Below the pieces are notes generated by a model. That model did not search any database, was not told where the DNA came from, and saw only the letters and a program-made list of their open reading frames with translations. Shown here piece after piece: positions 13,814 to 23,526 of a stretch of DNA of 64,000 nucleotides. The DNA is from Alcanivorax sp. (GTDB lineage: Bacteria; Pseudomonadota; Gammaproteobacteria; Pseudomonadales; Alcanivoracaceae), in assembly GCA_022449455.1 (NCBI GenBank), contig JAKUPL010000004.1, positions 233,393-297,392 on the forward strand, read 5' to 3'. Within the stretch, counting starts at the first letter, position 1. Every line of letters begins with the position of its first letter. The position numbers and the translations under genes were made by a program.

Positions 13814-15148
13814 ATGAGTCGCAAGTATTTTGGTACCGACGGCATTCGCGGTACCGTCGGCGAGCCGCCGATCACCCCGGATTTCGTGCTGAAGCTGGGC
13901 TGGGCCGCCGGCCGCGTGCTGGCCGCCCACGGCGGCAGCAAGATCCTGATCGGCAAGGACACGCGCATTTCCGGCTATATGTTCGAGTCCGCCCTGGAGG
14001 CCGGCATTTCCGCCGCCGGCGTGGATGTGCGTTTGCTGGGGCCGATGCCGACACCGGCCATCGCCTACCTTACCCGCACCCTGCACGCCCAGGCCGGCAT
14101 CGTCATCTCCGCCTCTCACAACGCCTATACCGACAACGGCATCAAGTTCTTCGGCGGTGATGGTCGCAAACTCAACGACCAGATCGAGCTGGAGATCGAG
14201 CGCATGCTCGACGAGCCGATCTCGGTGGTGGCCACCGACCGGCTCGGCAAGGTACGGCGCATCGACGACGCCCGCGGCCGCTATATCGAATTCTGCAAGA
14301 GCACCGCGCCGGGGCTGGCCCTGCACGGCCTCAAGATCGTGGTCGATACCGCCAACGGGGCCGCGTACCACATCACGCCGGATGTGCTGGAGGAGCTGGG
14401 CGCCAACGTGGTGCCGATGTCCAACCGGCCGGACGGTTTCAATATCAACCGGGAATGCGGCTCCACCAAACCCGACGCGCTGTGCCGGCGTGTGCTGGAG
14501 GAGAAGGCGGACCTGGGTCTGGCTCTGGACGGCGACGCCGACCGGCTGATCATGGTGGACGACCGGGGGCAGGTGGTGGACGGCGACCAGCTGCTTTATA
14601 TCATTGCCCGCGACCGCCACCGCCGCGGCCGGCTGGACGGCGGCGTGGTCGGCACCCTGATGTCCAACCTGGGCCTGGAGCTGGCCCTGGGCGCCCTGGG
14701 TATTCCGTTTGCCCGCGCCAAGGTCGGTGACCGCTACGTGATGGAGCAGCTCGACGATCGGGGCTGGCTGCTGGGCGGCGAAAACTCCGGCCACCTGGTG
14801 TGTCTGGACCGCACCTCCACCGGTGACGGGACCGTGGCCGCCCTGCAGGTGCTGGACGCGCTGCGCCGCGAACAGCGCTCCCTGCGCGAGGTGGCGGCGG
14901 AAGCGCCGTTGTTGCCGCAGACGCTGATCAATGTGCGCGGCGCCCGCCGCGACGGCTATCAGGACGACCCCCACCTGCGCGACGAGCTGGCCGCGGTGGA
15001 GCAGGAGCTGGGTAAGAACGGTCGGGTATTGTTGCGCCCGTCCGGCACCGAGCCGCTGGTGCGGGTAATGGTGGAAGGCAAGGACGGCGAGCAGGTAGAG
15101 CGGCTGTGCCGCCGGCTGGCCGAGGCCGTCGAGGCAGCGATCGCCTGA
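13814..15148 (+). CDS. glmM: Phosphoglucosamine mutase
   Basis: Interconverts glucosamine-6-P and glucosamine-1-P on the route to UDP-GlcNAc for peptidoglycan and LPS. The ATG at 13814 follows AAGGAG with the right spacing and gives the canonical [16 protein letters not shown]; the open frame upstream is not used. The 444-aa product has the phosphoserine loop [17 protein letters not shown] (active Ser about residue 102), the metal loop [14 protein letters not shown] (about 240-250), the sugar-binding GGENSGHL (about 323), and the phosphate-binding [15 protein letters not shown] near the C-terminus. All four active-site loops are intact. Confidence 0.98.
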   Translation: MSRKYFGTDGIRGTVGEPPITPDFVLKLGWAAGRVLAAHGGSKILIGKDTRISGYMFESALEAGISAAGVDVRLLGPMPTPAIAYLTRTLHAQAGIVISASHNAYTDNGIKFFGGDGRKLNDQIELEIERMLDEPISVVATDRLGKVRRIDDARGRYIEFCKSTAPGLALHGLKIVVDTANGAAYHITPDVLEELGANVVPMSNRPDGFNINRECGSTKPDALCRRVLEEKADLGLALDGDADRLIMVDDRGQVVDGDQLLYIIARDRHRRGRLDGGVVGTLMSNLGLELALGALGIPFARAKVGDRYVMEQLDDRGWLLGGENSGHLVCLDRTSTGDGTVAALQVLDALRREQRSLREVAAEAPLLPQTLINVRGARRDGYQDDPHLRDELAAVEQELGKNGRVLLRPSGTEPLVRVMVEGKDGEQVERLCRRLAEAVEAAIA

Positions 15149-15199
15149 GATGGGCGCATCGCCGCGAACGACGCGGATGCAGAGAAGGGGAAACCGGGA

Positions 15200-15949
15200 A
15201 TGACAAGAACACCGCTGGTGGCGGGTAACTGGAAAATGAACGGCAGCCTGGCCCTGGTCCGGGAACTGGCCGCGGCGCTGCGGGACGCGAAACCGGAAGG
15301 CGTGGAGGTGGCGTTGTGCCCGCCCTATCCCTATCTGCCGGCGCTGGGAGAGGCCCTGGCCGGCTCCGGGCTGGATCTGGGGGCTCAGAATCTGGCGGAC
15401 CACGGCGACGGCGCCTTCACCGGCGAGGTGTCCGCGGAGATGCTGCTCGAGTTCGGCTGCCGCTTCGCCATCGTCGGCCATTCCGAGCGTCGTGAGTTGT
15501 ACGGCGAGGACGACGATCAGGTGGCGAGTAAGTTTCTGCGCGCCCGGGAAGCGGGGCTCACGCCGATCCTGTGCGTGGGCGAGACGCTGCGTCAGCGCGA
15601 AGCGGAAGAGACCGACCAGGTGGTGGTGCGGCAATTGATGGCGGTGGTGGAAGCCGCCGGCGTCGAGGCCCTGGAGCGCGCGGTGCTGGCCTATGAGCCG
15701 GTCTGGGCCATCGGCACCGGCCTCACCGCCACGCCGGAACAGGCCCAGGCGGTGCACGCCGGCCTGCGCGCGGCGGTGGCGGATCGCGACGCGGACATCG
15801 CCGCGCGGCTGCGTATCCTTTACGGCGGCAGTGTAAAGGCGGATAATGCCGCCCCTCTGTTTGCCCAGCTGGACATCGACGGTGGTCTGATTGGCGGGGC
15901 ATCCCTGAAAGCAGAAGAATTTATCGCCATTTGTCGGGCGGCAGGTTGA
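15200..15949 (+). CDS. tpiA: Triosephosphate isomerase
   Basis: Interconverts dihydroxyacetone phosphate and glyceraldehyde-3-phosphate in central carbon metabolism. It is 249 aa, the usual length. The catalytic Lys is in AGNWKMNGS (about residue 11), the catalytic His in [14 protein letters not shown] (about 95), and the catalytic Glu in [12 protein letters not shown] (about 165). The phosphate-binding end [10 protein letters not shown] is present. An AGGGGAAACC-type ribosome site precedes the ATG at 15200. secG starts 2 nt after the stop, so the two are surely co-transcribed, as in Pseudomonas. Confidence 0.99.
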   Translation: MTRTPLVAGNWKMNGSLALVRELAAALRDAKPEGVEVALCPPYPYLPALGEALAGSGLDLGAQNLADHGDGAFTGEVSAEMLLEFGCRFAIVGHSERRELYGEDDDQVASKFLRAREAGLTPILCVGETLRQREAEETDQVVVRQLMAVVEAAGVEALERAVLAYEPVWAIGTGLTATPEQAQAVHAGLRAAVADRDADIAARLRILYGGSVKADNAAPLFAQLDIDGGLIGGASLKAEEFIAICRAAG

Positions 15950-15951
15950 TT

Positions 15952-16467
15952 ATGGATATTGTGCTTCATGTGGTGCACGTGCTGGCGGCGTTGGGTCTTA
16001 TCGGCCTGATCCTGATTCAGCACGGCAAGGGTGCCGACGCCGGTGCCTCTTTTGGTGGTGGCGGTTCGCAGACCGTGTTCGGCAGCGCCGGCTCCGCCAA
16101 TTTCCTGACCCGTTCCACGGCCATTCTGGCGGTGGTGTTCTTCATCACCAGCCTGGGCCTGGCCTGGATGGCCCGCCAGGAAGTCTCCGGTGGTGGCAGC
16201 ATCCTGCCGGCGCTGGAATCGGTGGACGAGCAGGACGTGCCGGCCATGGACCAGCAGGGCGGTGATGTGCCCGGTGCCGGGCAGTCCGGTGGCGACGTGC
16301 CGGCCATGGAATCCGGTGACGTGCCCGCGGCGGAAACTGAAAATGCGCCTTCAGCGGGCTCTGAAAATCAGCCGTCAGCGAATTCTCAAAATGAGGCTTT
16401 AGATGTGCCGGCGGCTGAGTTAGAATCCCCGGCCCCGGATGAGACACCGTCTCAGCCGGCGCAGTAA
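15952..16467 (+). CDS. secG: Preprotein translocase subunit SecG, with extended acidic C-terminus
   Basis: Small integral membrane subunit of SecYEG that assists protein export. The ATG at 15952 gives [20 protein letters not shown] as the first membrane helix. The conserved cytoplasmic loop follows ([38 protein letters not shown] in outline), then a second helix, [15 protein letters not shown]. The protein is 171 aa against about 110 in E. coli. The extra C-terminal part (about residues 95-171) is low-complexity and acidic, with repeated GGDVP, SGDVPA and ENxPSA units. tRNA-Leu lies just downstream, as in E. coli (secG-leuU). Confidence 0.96.
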   Translation: MDIVLHVVHVLAALGLIGLILIQHGKGADAGASFGGGGSQTVFGSAGSANFLTRSTAILAVVFFITSLGLAWMARQEVSGGGSILPALESVDEQDVPAMDQQGGDVPGAGQSGGDVPAMESGDVPAAETENAPSAGSENQPSANSQNEALDVPAAELESPAPDETPSQPAQ

Positions 16468-16478
16468 ACGTGTTCTTT

Positions 16479-16565
16479 GCCGAAGTGGTGGAATTGGTAG
16501 ACACGCTATCTTGAGGGGGTAGTGACCTTACGGTCGTGCCGGTTCAAGTCCGGCCTTCGGCACCA
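16479..16565 (+). tRNA. leuU: tRNA-Leu (anticodon GAG)
   Basis: The 87-nt gene includes an encoded CCA. The acceptor arms GCCGAAG and CTTCGGC pair perfectly. The anticodon loop TTGAGGG gives GAG (reads CTC/CTT). A long class II variable arm (GTGACCTTACGGTCGT) and the T loop GTTCAAGTC are present. It begins 11 nt after secG and is probably transcribed from the secG operon. Confidence 0.97.
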
Positions 16566-16629
16566 AATACGGAATGGCTTTGCCGCTCCTTAAGATTCGG
16601 AAAAATAAATACTTTTTTCTCGAATCGGA

Positions 16630-16658
16630 TTGACAAAGCCCGCGTGAATCCTTAGTAT
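16630..16658 (+). promoter_or_regulatory. Strong stable-RNA promoter for tRNA-fMet and the rimP-nusA-infB operon
   Basis: TTGACA (16630-16635), 17-nt spacer, TAGTAT (16653-16658). An A/T-rich tract upstream (16596-16622) resembles an UP element. A GCGC-rich discriminator (16661-16664) follows, typical of ppGpp/DksA-responsive rRNA and tRNA promoters. The predicted start is about 10 nt before tRNA-fMet. Confidence 0.75.
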
Positions 16659-16675
16659 TTGCGCTCGATTTCAAG

Positions 16676-16752
<77 letters not shown>

Positions 16753-16782
16753 CTTGTCGGAACCGATCCGGTTCTGAACAAC

Positions 16783-16808
16783 AAAAAGCCCCTCTATAGG
16801 GGCTTTTT
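16783..16808 (+). terminator. Intrinsic terminator after tRNA-fMet
   Basis: Perfect 10-bp stem AAAAAGCCCC / GGGGCTTTTT around the loop TCTATA, ending in T5. It lies between tRNA-fMet and rimP, so rimP-nusA-infB needs read-through or its own promoter. Confidence 0.9.
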
Positions 16809-16909
16809 GCTATACAACCGGGTCGATAGTGGGAAATGGGCGTCAGGCCCATTTTTTGTTTGTGACGCCGGTAAAGGATGCCGGCAAAAGACCACGACGC
16901 AGAGGTTAG

Positions 16910-17365
16910 ATGTCGAAACGCACCGAACAACTCAAGGAGCTTCTGGCTCCGTTGGTGGAAGACCTGGGTTACACGCTTTGGGGTATCCAGTACCTCCAAG
17001 GGCGTGGTGCGGTATTGCGCCTTTTCATTGATCATGAAGACGGCATCACCGTTGACGATTGCGCTCGCGTAAGCAACGAAGTCAGCGGGCTGCTCGACGT
17101 GGAAGACCCGATCCCCGGCGAATACAACCTGGAAGTCTCTTCTCCGGGTCTGGATCGCCCACTCTTCGAACTTTCCCAATTTGACCGTTATCAGGGCGAG
17201 GACGTGCAACTCACGTTGCTGGCTCCGATCGCGGGCAAGCGTAAAATAACGGCGACCCTGGTTGCCGTGGACGGCGATACGCTGGAGGTGACGCTCGATG
17301 GCGAAACCCTGCGTGTTCCCTACAGTCAGGTGGACCGTGCCCGATTGAAGCCCCGCTTCGATTGA
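16910..17365 (+). CDS. rimP: Ribosome maturation factor RimP
   Basis: Needed for 30S subunit maturation. The 151-aa protein matches the family along its length: LVEDLGYTLWGIQYLQGRGAVLR, FIDHEDGITVDDCARVSNEV, the diagnostic YNLEVSSPGLDRPLF (about residues 75-89) and a C-terminal SH3-like domain ending in VDRARLKPRFD. The start ATG at 16910 follows AGAGGTTAG. It is the first gene of the conserved rimP-nusA-infB-rbfA-truB-rpsO-pnp operon; nusA starts 33 nt downstream. Confidence 0.97.
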   Translation: MSKRTEQLKELLAPLVEDLGYTLWGIQYLQGRGAVLRLFIDHEDGITVDDCARVSNEVSGLLDVEDPIPGEYNLEVSSPGLDRPLFELSQFDRYQGEDVQLTLLAPIAGKRKITATLVAVDGDTLEVTLDGETLRVPYSQVDRARLKPRFD

Positions 17366-17398
17366 GCGCGCCCCGGAGACATAGGTAAAGGCCTGGCC

Positions 17399-18904
17399 AT
17401 GAACAAAGAGATCCTGCTGGTAGCGGAAACCGTTTCCAACGAGAAGGGCGTCAGCCGCGATGTAATTTTCGAGGCCATCGAATCGGCCCTGGCGGCGGCG
17501 ACCAAGAAACGCTTCAAGGAAGAAGATGTGGAAATTCGCGTGGAGATCGACCGCGTCAGCGGCGACTACCGCACCTTCCGCGTCTGGCACGTGGTGCCCG
17601 ATGAAGAGCTGTTCGAATTCGGCCGCCAGCTGACGCTGGACGAAGCCCATGAAGAGAACGAAAGCCTTCAGATCGGCGATACCCACGAACAGGAAATCGA
17701 GTCCGAGGCGTTCGGCCGTATCGCCGCCCAGACCGCCAAGCAGGTGATCGTGCAGAAGGTCCGCGAAGCGGAACGCCGGCAGATCATCGAGGAATACCGC
17801 GACCGCATCGGCGAGCTGATCAGCGGCGTGGTGAAAAAGTCCAGCCGCGACGCCATCGTGCTCGACCTGGGCGGCAACGCCGAGGCGCTGATCACCCGCG
17901 AGCACATGATCACCCGCGAAAGCGTGCGCCAGAATGACCGTCTGCGCGCCTACCTGCTGGGTGTCAACGAAGAGAACCGCGGCCCGCAGCTGTTCGCCAG
18001 CCGCGCCTGCCCGGAAATGCTCATCGAACTGTTCAAGATCGAGGTGCCGGAGATCGGAGAGGAACTGATCGAGATCAAGGGCGCCGCCCGCGATCCCGGT
18101 TCCCGCGCCAAGATCGCGGTGAAGACCAATGATCAGCGCATCGACCCGGTGGGCGCCTGTGTCGGCATGCGCGGCGCGCGTGTGCAGGCGGTGTCCAACG
18201 AACTGGCCGGCGAGCGCATCGACATCGTGCTGTGGGACGACAACCCGGCGCAGCTGGTGATCAACGCCATGCAGCCGGCGGAAGTGGCCTCCATCGTGGT
18301 GGACGAGGAAAGCCACACCATGGACATCGCGGTGGAAGACGAATCCGCCCTGGCCCAGGCCATCGGTCGCAGCGGCCAGAACATCCGCCTCGCCTCCGAG
18401 CTGACCGGCTGGGAGCTGAACGTGATGACCATCGATGAGGCGGAGAACAAGCAGCAGCAGGAAGCGGAACAGGCGCTGCAAAACTTTATCGAGTATCTGG
18501 ACGTGGACGAGGACGTGGCCGCGGTGCTGGTGGAGGAAGGCTTCTCCACCCTCGAGGAAGTGGCCTACGTGCCCACCGAGGAGATGCTCGCCATCGAGGG
18601 CTTCGACGAGGACATCGTGGAAGCCCTGCGCCAGCGCGCCAAGGACGCGCTGCTGACCCGGGCCCTGGTGTCCGAAGAGAAATTCGAACAGGCCGAACCC
18701 GCCGATGATCTGCTCAACATGGAGGGCATGGATCGTGATCTGGCGGTGGAGCTGGCCTCAAAAGGCATCGTCTCCATGGAGGACCTTGCCGAACAAGCGG
18801 TGGACGACCTGCTCGACATCGAGGGGATGGACGAAGAGCGCGCGGCCCAGTTGATCATGACCGCTCGCGCCCCCTGGTTTGCAGGCGAGGAAGCCGGCGA
18901 GTAA
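17399..18904 (+). CDS. nusA: Transcription termination/antitermination factor NusA
   Basis: RNA polymerase-associated factor for pausing, termination and rRNA antitermination. At 501 aa it has the long gammaproteobacterial form. The N-terminal domain starts [20 protein letters not shown]1 is at about residues 135-200, then KH1 and KH2 ([19 protein letters not shown] about 245; [19 protein letters not shown] about 320). Two C-terminal acidic helical repeats follow (AR1 and AR2, about 365-430 and 440-495, each with LLxIEGMDxxxA-type units). boxA in the rRNA leader at 63526 is one of its predicted sites of action. Confidence 0.98.
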   Translation: MNKEILLVAETVSNEKGVSRDVIFEAIESALAAATKKRFKEEDVEIRVEIDRVSGDYRTFRVWHVVPDEELFEFGRQLTLDEAHEENESLQIGDTHEQEIESEAFGRIAAQTAKQVIVQKVREAERRQIIEEYRDRIGELISGVVKKSSRDAIVLDLGGNAEALITREHMITRESVRQNDRLRAYLLGVNEENRGPQLFASRACPEMLIELFKIEVPEIGEELIEIKGAARDPGSRAKIAVKTNDQRIDPVGACVGMRGARVQAVSNELAGERIDIVLWDDNPAQLVINAMQPAEVASIVVDEESHTMDIAVEDESALAQAIGRSGQNIRLASELTGWELNVMTIDEAENKQQQEAEQALQNFIEYLDVDEDVAAVLVEEGFSTLEEVAYVPTEEMLAIEGFDEDIVEALRQRAKDALLTRALVSEEKFEQAEPADDLLNMEGMDRDLAVELASKGIVSMEDLAEQAVDDLLDIEGMDEERAAQLIMTARAPWFAGEEAGE

Positions 18905-18959
18905 CGCTGGCCGGATTAGCAGGGCGCCACCCAGACGCGGACAGGAGAGTGTTGCTGAC

Positions 18960-21656
18960 ATGGCAGAAACGACCGTAAAGAAACTGGCCGATGTGGTAGG
19001 TATTCCGGTGGACACGCTGCTCACGCAGATGAAGGAAGCCGGGCTGCCCCACACCGATGCCGGTGAAGGGGTCTCCGATGAACAGAAGCAGCAGCTGCTC
19101 GCGCACCTGCGCAAGTCCCATGGTGCCCAGTCGTCGGAGCCCAGCAAGATCACCCTGAAACGCCGCTCCACGAGCACCATCAAGACCACCGGCGCGGCGG
19201 GCAAGGCGAAGACCGTGAACGTGGAAGTGCGCAAGAAGCGCACCTACGTGAAGCGTGCGAGCATCGAGGAAGAAGAGCGGCTGGAAGCCGAGCGCAAGGC
19301 GGCCGAGGAAGAAGCGGCGCGTCTGGCGGAGGAAGAAGCCAAGCGCAAGGCCGAGGAAGAAGAGGCCAAGCGCAAGGCGGAAGAGGAAGAGGCCCTGCGC
19401 CGCGAGCAGGAGGCCAAGGCCCGCGCCGAGAAAGAGCGCGCCGCCGAGGAAGAGAAGGCCTCCCAGGAGAAATCCAAACGCGCCAGCGTGCCGAAAACCG
19501 CCAAGAAGGCGCAGAAGGAAGAAACCGAGGAAGAGCGCGTTCAGCGCGAGGCCGAGGAACGCAAGCAGCGTGAAGCCGACGAGGCGCGCCGCAAGCAGGA
19601 AGCCGAACAGCGCAAGAAAGCCGAGGAAGAGGCCGCCCGGCGTACCGCCGAGGAAGCCAAGCGCATCGCCGAGGAGCTGGAGAAGCGCGGTGGCGAAGGG
19701 CAGGAACAGCCGCGTGAGGAGGAGGACGACAAGAGTTCCTCCATCGTCCGCGACGCCGTTGAAGCCGGCTACCGCACCGAGGAGCGTCAGTCCCGCCGTC
19801 GCCGCCGCAAGCCGAAGAGTGCCGGCGTGGCCCACGGCCAGATGAAGAGCTCCATGAACAAACAGCACGGGTTCAAGAGCCCCACGGAGAAAATGGTCTA
19901 CGACGTCGAAATTCCCGAAACCATCACCGTGGCCGAGTTGGCCCAGCGCATGAACATCAAAGCCAAGGAACTGATCAAGGCGATGATGAAGATGGGCGAG
20001 ATGGCCACCGTGAACCAGTACATCGACCAGGAAACGGCGGTGCTGCTCACCGAGGAAATGGGCCACACGCCGAAGCTGGTGAAGGGCGAGGAAGAAGCCC
20101 TGGAAGACGATCTGGCGACCCTGGCCGACTACAGCGGCATCGACAGCGAGTCCCGCGCTCCGGTGGTGACCATCATGGGTCACGTGGACCACGGCAAGAC
20201 CTCGCTGCTCGACTATATCCGCAAGGCCAAGGTGGCGGCCGGCGAAGCCGGCGGCATTACCCAGCACATCGGCGCCTACCACGTGCCGCATGAGAAGGGC
20301 ATGATCACCTTCCTGGACACCCCGGGCCACGCGGCATTCACCGCCATGCGCGCCCGTGGCGCCAAGGCCACCGACATCGTCATCATCGTGGTGGCGGCGG
20401 ACGACGGCGTGATGCCGCAGACCGAGGAAGCGATCAACCACGCCAAGGCCGCCGGTGTGCCGCTGATCATCGCGGTCAACAAGATCGACAAGGAAAACGC
20501 CGATCCGGACCGGGTCAAGAACGAGCTGGCCACCAAGGACGTGATCCCCGAGGAGTGGGGCGGCGAATACCAGTTCATCAATGTGTCGGCCCACTCCGGC
20601 CAGGGCATCGACGATCTGCTCGATGCCGTCCTGCTGCAGTCCGAGCTGCTGGAGCTGACCGCGCCGGCCACCGGCCCGGCCAGCGGCGTGGTGATCGAAT
20701 CCCGCATCGAGAAGGGTCGCGGTACCGTGGCATCGATTCTGGTGCAGTCCGGCGAACTGAACGTCGGCGACATGCTGCTCGCCGGTGCTCATTACGGCCG
20801 TGTGCGCGCGCTGATCGACGAAAACGGCAAGCAGGTGCAGAAGGCCGGCCCCTCCATTCCGGTGGAAGTGCTGGGCCTGGACGGCGCGCCGGAAGCCGGC
20901 GAGCAGGTGCAGGTGCTGCCCGATGAGAAGAAAGCCCGGGAAGTGGCGGAATTCCGTCAGGAGCGCGACCGTGACGTCAAGCTCAAGCGCCAGCAGGCCT
21001 CCAAGCTGGAGAACCTGTTCGAGAATATGGGCAGCGCCGAGGCCAGCCAGGTCAATATCGTGCTGAAGACCGACGTGCGCGGTTCCCTGGAAGCGCTGAT
21101 CGGCGCGCTCAACGACCTGTCCACCGACGAAGTGAAGGTGAGCCTGGTGTCCGCCGGCGTGGGCGCGATCAACGAGTCCGACGTCAACCTGGCGATGACC
21201 AGCGAGGCGGTGCTGCTGGGCTTCAACGTGCGCGCCGACTCCAAAGCCAAGCGCCTGTGCGAGCAGGAAGGCATCGATCTGCGCTACTACAGCGTGATCT
21301 ATGAGCTGATCGACGACGTCAAACAGGCCATGAGCGGTCTGCTGGCGCCGGAGAAACGCGAGGAAATCCTCGGCACCGCGGAAGTGCGGGATGTGTTCCG
21401 CTCTTCCAAGTTCGGTGCCGTGGCCGGTTGCATGGTGGTGGAGGGGACCCTTTACCGGAACCGGCCGATCCGCGTGCTGCGCGACGACGTGGTGGTGTTC
21501 GAGGGCGAGCTGGAATCCCTGCGCCGCTTCAAGGACGACGTCGCGGAAGTGCGCAACGGCATGGAGTGCGGTATCGCCGTGAAGAGCTACAACGACGTCA
21601 AGGAAGGCGACAAGATCGAGGTGTTCGAAGTGAAGGAGGTGGCGCGCAGCCTGTAA
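18960..21656 (+). CDS. infB: Translation initiation factor IF-2
   Basis: GTPase that brings fMet-tRNA to the 30S subunit and promotes subunit joining. The ATG at 18960 (after ACAGGAGAGTGTTGCTGAC) begins [20 protein letters not shown], the conserved N-terminal fold. The product is 898 aa. A highly charged Lys/Glu/Ala/Arg-rich coiled-coil region occupies about residues 95-290. The GTPase domain has G1 GHVDHGKTS (about 408), G3 DTPGHAAF and G4 NKID, followed by the beta-barrel, IF2 domain 3 and the C-terminal fMet-binding domain. An internal start giving a shorter isoform, as in E. coli, cannot be judged by eye. Confidence 0.98.
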   Translation: MAETTVKKLADVVGIPVDTLLTQMKEAGLPHTDAGEGVSDEQKQQLLAHLRKSHGAQSSEPSKITLKRRSTSTIKTTGAAGKAKTVNVEVRKKRTYVKRASIEEEERLEAERKAAEEEAARLAEEEAKRKAEEEEAKRKAEEEEALRREQEAKARAEKERAAEEEKASQEKSKRASVPKTAKKAQKEETEEERVQREAEERKQREADEARRKQEAEQRKKAEEEAARRTAEEAKRIAEELEKRGGEGQEQPREEEDDKSSSIVRDAVEAGYRTEERQSRRRRRKPKSAGVAHGQMKSSMNKQHGFKSPTEKMVYDVEIPETITVAELAQRMNIKAKELIKAMMKMGEMATVNQYIDQETAVLLTEEMGHTPKLVKGEEEALEDDLATLADYSGIDSESRAPVVTIMGHVDHGKTSLLDYIRKAKVAAGEAGGITQHIGAYHVPHEKGMITFLDTPGHAAFTAMRARGAKATDIVIIVVAADDGVMPQTEEAINHAKAAGVPLIIAVNKIDKENADPDRVKNELATKDVIPEEWGGEYQFINVSAHSGQGIDDLLDAVLLQSELLELTAPATGPASGVVIESRIEKGRGTVASILVQSGELNVGDMLLAGAHYGRVRALIDENGKQVQKAGPSIPVEVLGLDGAPEAGEQVQVLPDEKKAREVAEFRQERDRDVKLKRQQASKLENLFENMGSAEASQVNIVLKTDVRGSLEALIGALNDLSTDEVKVSLVSAGVGAINESDVNLAMTSEAVLLGFNVRADSKAKRLCEQEGIDLRYYSVIYELIDDVKQAMSGLLAPEKREEILGTAEVRDVFRSSKFGAVAGCMVVEGTLYRNRPIRVLRDDVVVFEGELESLRRFKDDVAEVRNGMECGIAVKSYNDVKEGDKIEVFEVKEVARSL

Positions 21657-21668
21657 GCGCGCCAAGCC

Positions 21669-22082
21669 ATGAGCCGTCACCGTCGCCCCAGCGGGTTCCA
21701 GCGTACCGACCGCATCGCCGACCAGATCCAGCGCGAGCTGTCGCGGGTGCTTCAGTTTGAACTGAAGGATCCGCGCATCGGGCTGGTGACGGTGCAGGAC
21801 GTGACCGTGGCCCGGGACCTGGCCTACGCGGACGTCTACTTCACCCTGCTGGGTGAAGGCGAGGACGCCGGCCGCGAAGCCGAGCAGGTGCTGACCGGCG
21901 CCGCCGGTTTCCTGCGCTCGTCCCTGGCCCAGTCGCTGAATACCCGCACCACGCCGCGTCTGCGTTTTCACTACGACAAAACCCCGGAGCGGGCGTCGGA
22001 GCTGTCCAAGCTGATCGACGAAGCCCGTGCCGAGGACCGGGAACTGCGCCCGGAAGACGACACCGACACCAATCACGATTGA
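21669..22082 (+). CDS. rbfA: Ribosome-binding factor A
   Basis: Binds immature 30S subunits and helps process the 16S rRNA 5' end. The 137-aa product shows the KH-like RbfA fold: RRPSGFQRTDRIADQIQREL at the N-terminus, LKDPRIGLVTVQDVTVARDL with the family's DPR(I/V)G motif (about residues 36-55), AYADVYFTLLG, and the LRFHYDKTPERASEL segment. The acidic tail RPEDDTDTNHD is unstructured. It starts 12 nt after infB and is followed within 17 nt by truB. Confidence 0.97.
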   Translation: MSRHRRPSGFQRTDRIADQIQRELSRVLQFELKDPRIGLVTVQDVTVARDLAYADVYFTLLGEGEDAGREAEQVLTGAAGFLRSSLAQSLNTRTTPRLRFHYDKTPERASELSKLIDEARAEDRELRPEDDTDTNHD

Positions 22083-22098
22083 TCACGGAGCAAAGACT

Positions 22099-23016
22099 GT
22101 GGGAAAACGGCGCCGTGGAGGTCGTACTCTCAATGGCATTCTGTTGCTCGACAAGAGCCAGGGCGTAACCAGTAACGGCGCCCTGCAGATGGCCAAGAAA
22201 ATGTTCGCCGCCGCCAAGGCCGGCCATACCGGCAGCCTGGATCCGCTGGCCACCGGCATGCTGCCAATCTGCTTTGGCGAGGCCACCAAGTTCAGCCAGT
22301 TTCTGCTGGACGCGGACAAGCGTTACCAGGTCACCGCGCGACTGGGCGTGACCACGGAAACCGGCGACGCCGACGGCGAGGTGCGCGACACCCGGCCGGT
22401 GGACGTCAGCGAGGCGCGGGCGCTGGAAGCCCTGGACCGCTTCCTTGGCGACATCGAGCAGGTGCCGAGCATGTACTCGGCGATCAAGCACAATGGCACG
22501 CCGCTCTACAAACTGGCCCGCGAGGGCATCACCGTGGAGCGCAAGCCGCGGGCGGTCACCATCCACGAGATCCGCGATGCGCGGCTGCTGGACGGCGACC
22601 GGCTGGAATTCGAAGTGGCCTGCACCAAGGGCACCTACGTGCGCTCCCTGGTGGAGGACGTGGGCGAGGTGCTGGGTTGCGGCGCCCACGTGATCGGGCT
22701 GCGGCGGCTGTCCGCCGGACCCTACCCGGCGGAGCGCATGATGACCCTGGAGCAACTGGGGGACATCAAGGCGGAGGGGGGCTTCGAGGCCCTGGACGAT
22801 TACCTCTTGCCTTTATCCACCAGCGTGGCAGACTGGCCGCGCGTCGCCCTGGGCGACAATGCGGCCTATTACCTGCGTCAAGGTCAACCGGTGATGGCCG
22901 GCGACCGGCCGCAGGATGGCTGGGTCAGTCTTTATGAAGCTTCCACCGACACCTTCATGGGGGTCGGTGAAGTGCTGGAGGACGGGCGCATCGCGCCGCG
23001 TCGTCTGGTTTCCTGA
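22099..23016 (+). CDS. truB: tRNA pseudouridine-55 synthase TruB
   Basis: Makes the universal pseudouridine 55 in the tRNA T loop. The start is GTG at 22099, with GGAG at 22087-22090; the frame is open further upstream, but inside rbfA and without a ribosome site. The 305-aa protein has [18 protein letters not shown], the catalytic motif [22 protein letters not shown] with its Asp (about residue 44), the KRYQ segment and the C-terminal PUA-like domain. It lies in the nusA operon. Confidence 0.97.
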   Translation: MGKRRRGGRTLNGILLLDKSQGVTSNGALQMAKKMFAAAKAGHTGSLDPLATGMLPICFGEATKFSQFLLDADKRYQVTARLGVTTETGDADGEVRDTRPVDVSEARALEALDRFLGDIEQVPSMYSAIKHNGTPLYKLAREGITVERKPRAVTIHEIRDARLLDGDRLEFEVACTKGTYVRSLVEDVGEVLGCGAHVIGLRRLSAGPYPAERMMTLEQLGDIKAEGGFEALDDYLLPLSTSVADWPRVALGDNAAYYLRQGQPVMAGDRPQDGWVSLYEASTDTFMGVGEVLEDGRIAPRRLVS

Positions 23017-23077
23017 GGACGGCGGCTGTAAATATGCACGGCCGGCCGTGACACAATTGCATATTGGAGCAATGACA

Positions 23078-23347
23078 ATGGCTTTGAGCACCGAACAGAA
23101 AGCACAGATCCTGAAGGACTTCGGCGTTAAGGAAGGCGACACCGGTTCCCCGGAAGTCCAGGTTGCCCTGCTGACCGAGAACATCAATCAGCTGCAGGGT
23201 CACTTCAAGGACCACAACAAGGATCACCACAGCCGCCGCGGCCTGATCCGCATGGTTAACCAGCGCCGTAAGCTGCTGGACTACCTGGCCGGCAAGAACC
23301 GCGACCGCTACCTGAAGCTGATCGAGCGTCTGGGCCTGCGCCGCTAA
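23078..23347 (+). CDS. rpsO: 30S ribosomal protein S15
   Basis: Primary-binding 30S protein contacting the 16S central domain. The ATG at 23078 is chosen over that at 23072 because GGAG (23066-23069) is 8 nt away and the product is the standard 89 aa starting [16 protein letters not shown]. Signature residues are present: [35 protein letters not shown] and [16 protein letters not shown] at the end. It is followed by an intrinsic terminator and then pnp. Confidence 0.99.
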   Translation: MALSTEQKAQILKDFGVKEGDTGSPEVQVALLTENINQLQGHFKDHNKDHHSRRGLIRMVNQRRKLLDYLAGKNRDRYLKLIERLGLRR

Positions 23348-23370
23348 GCAGCCCCCCGACCGCGATACCT

Positions 23371-23407
23371 CGGAAGCTCGGCCCCGGTGCCGGGCTTCCG
23401 TTGTTTT
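23371..23407 (+). terminator. rpsO terminator / rpsO-pnp intercistronic hairpin
   Basis: CGGAAGC (23371-23377) pairs with GCTTCCG (23394-23400), with an inner CGG/CCG extension, followed by TTGTTTT. It is in the position of the E. coli rpsO terminator, so pnp expression depends on read-through or a separate promoter in 23408-23526. Confidence 0.75.
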
Positions 23408-23526
23408 GGGACACCGTATTTACCGCCGCCGTAAAAGGCTGTGGTGCCGGCCGGTGGCGGGTTATCATGCCCCGGCAGAAAGGATAGAGACGCAGAGTAA
23501 GCGACGAACGAGAGAAGAGACGCGAT

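Noticed and set aside
18855..22076. 1073-aa open frame antisense to infB.
   Set aside because: Hydrophobic composition mirrors the K/E/R-rich IF-2 linker read backwards. No domain recognised.
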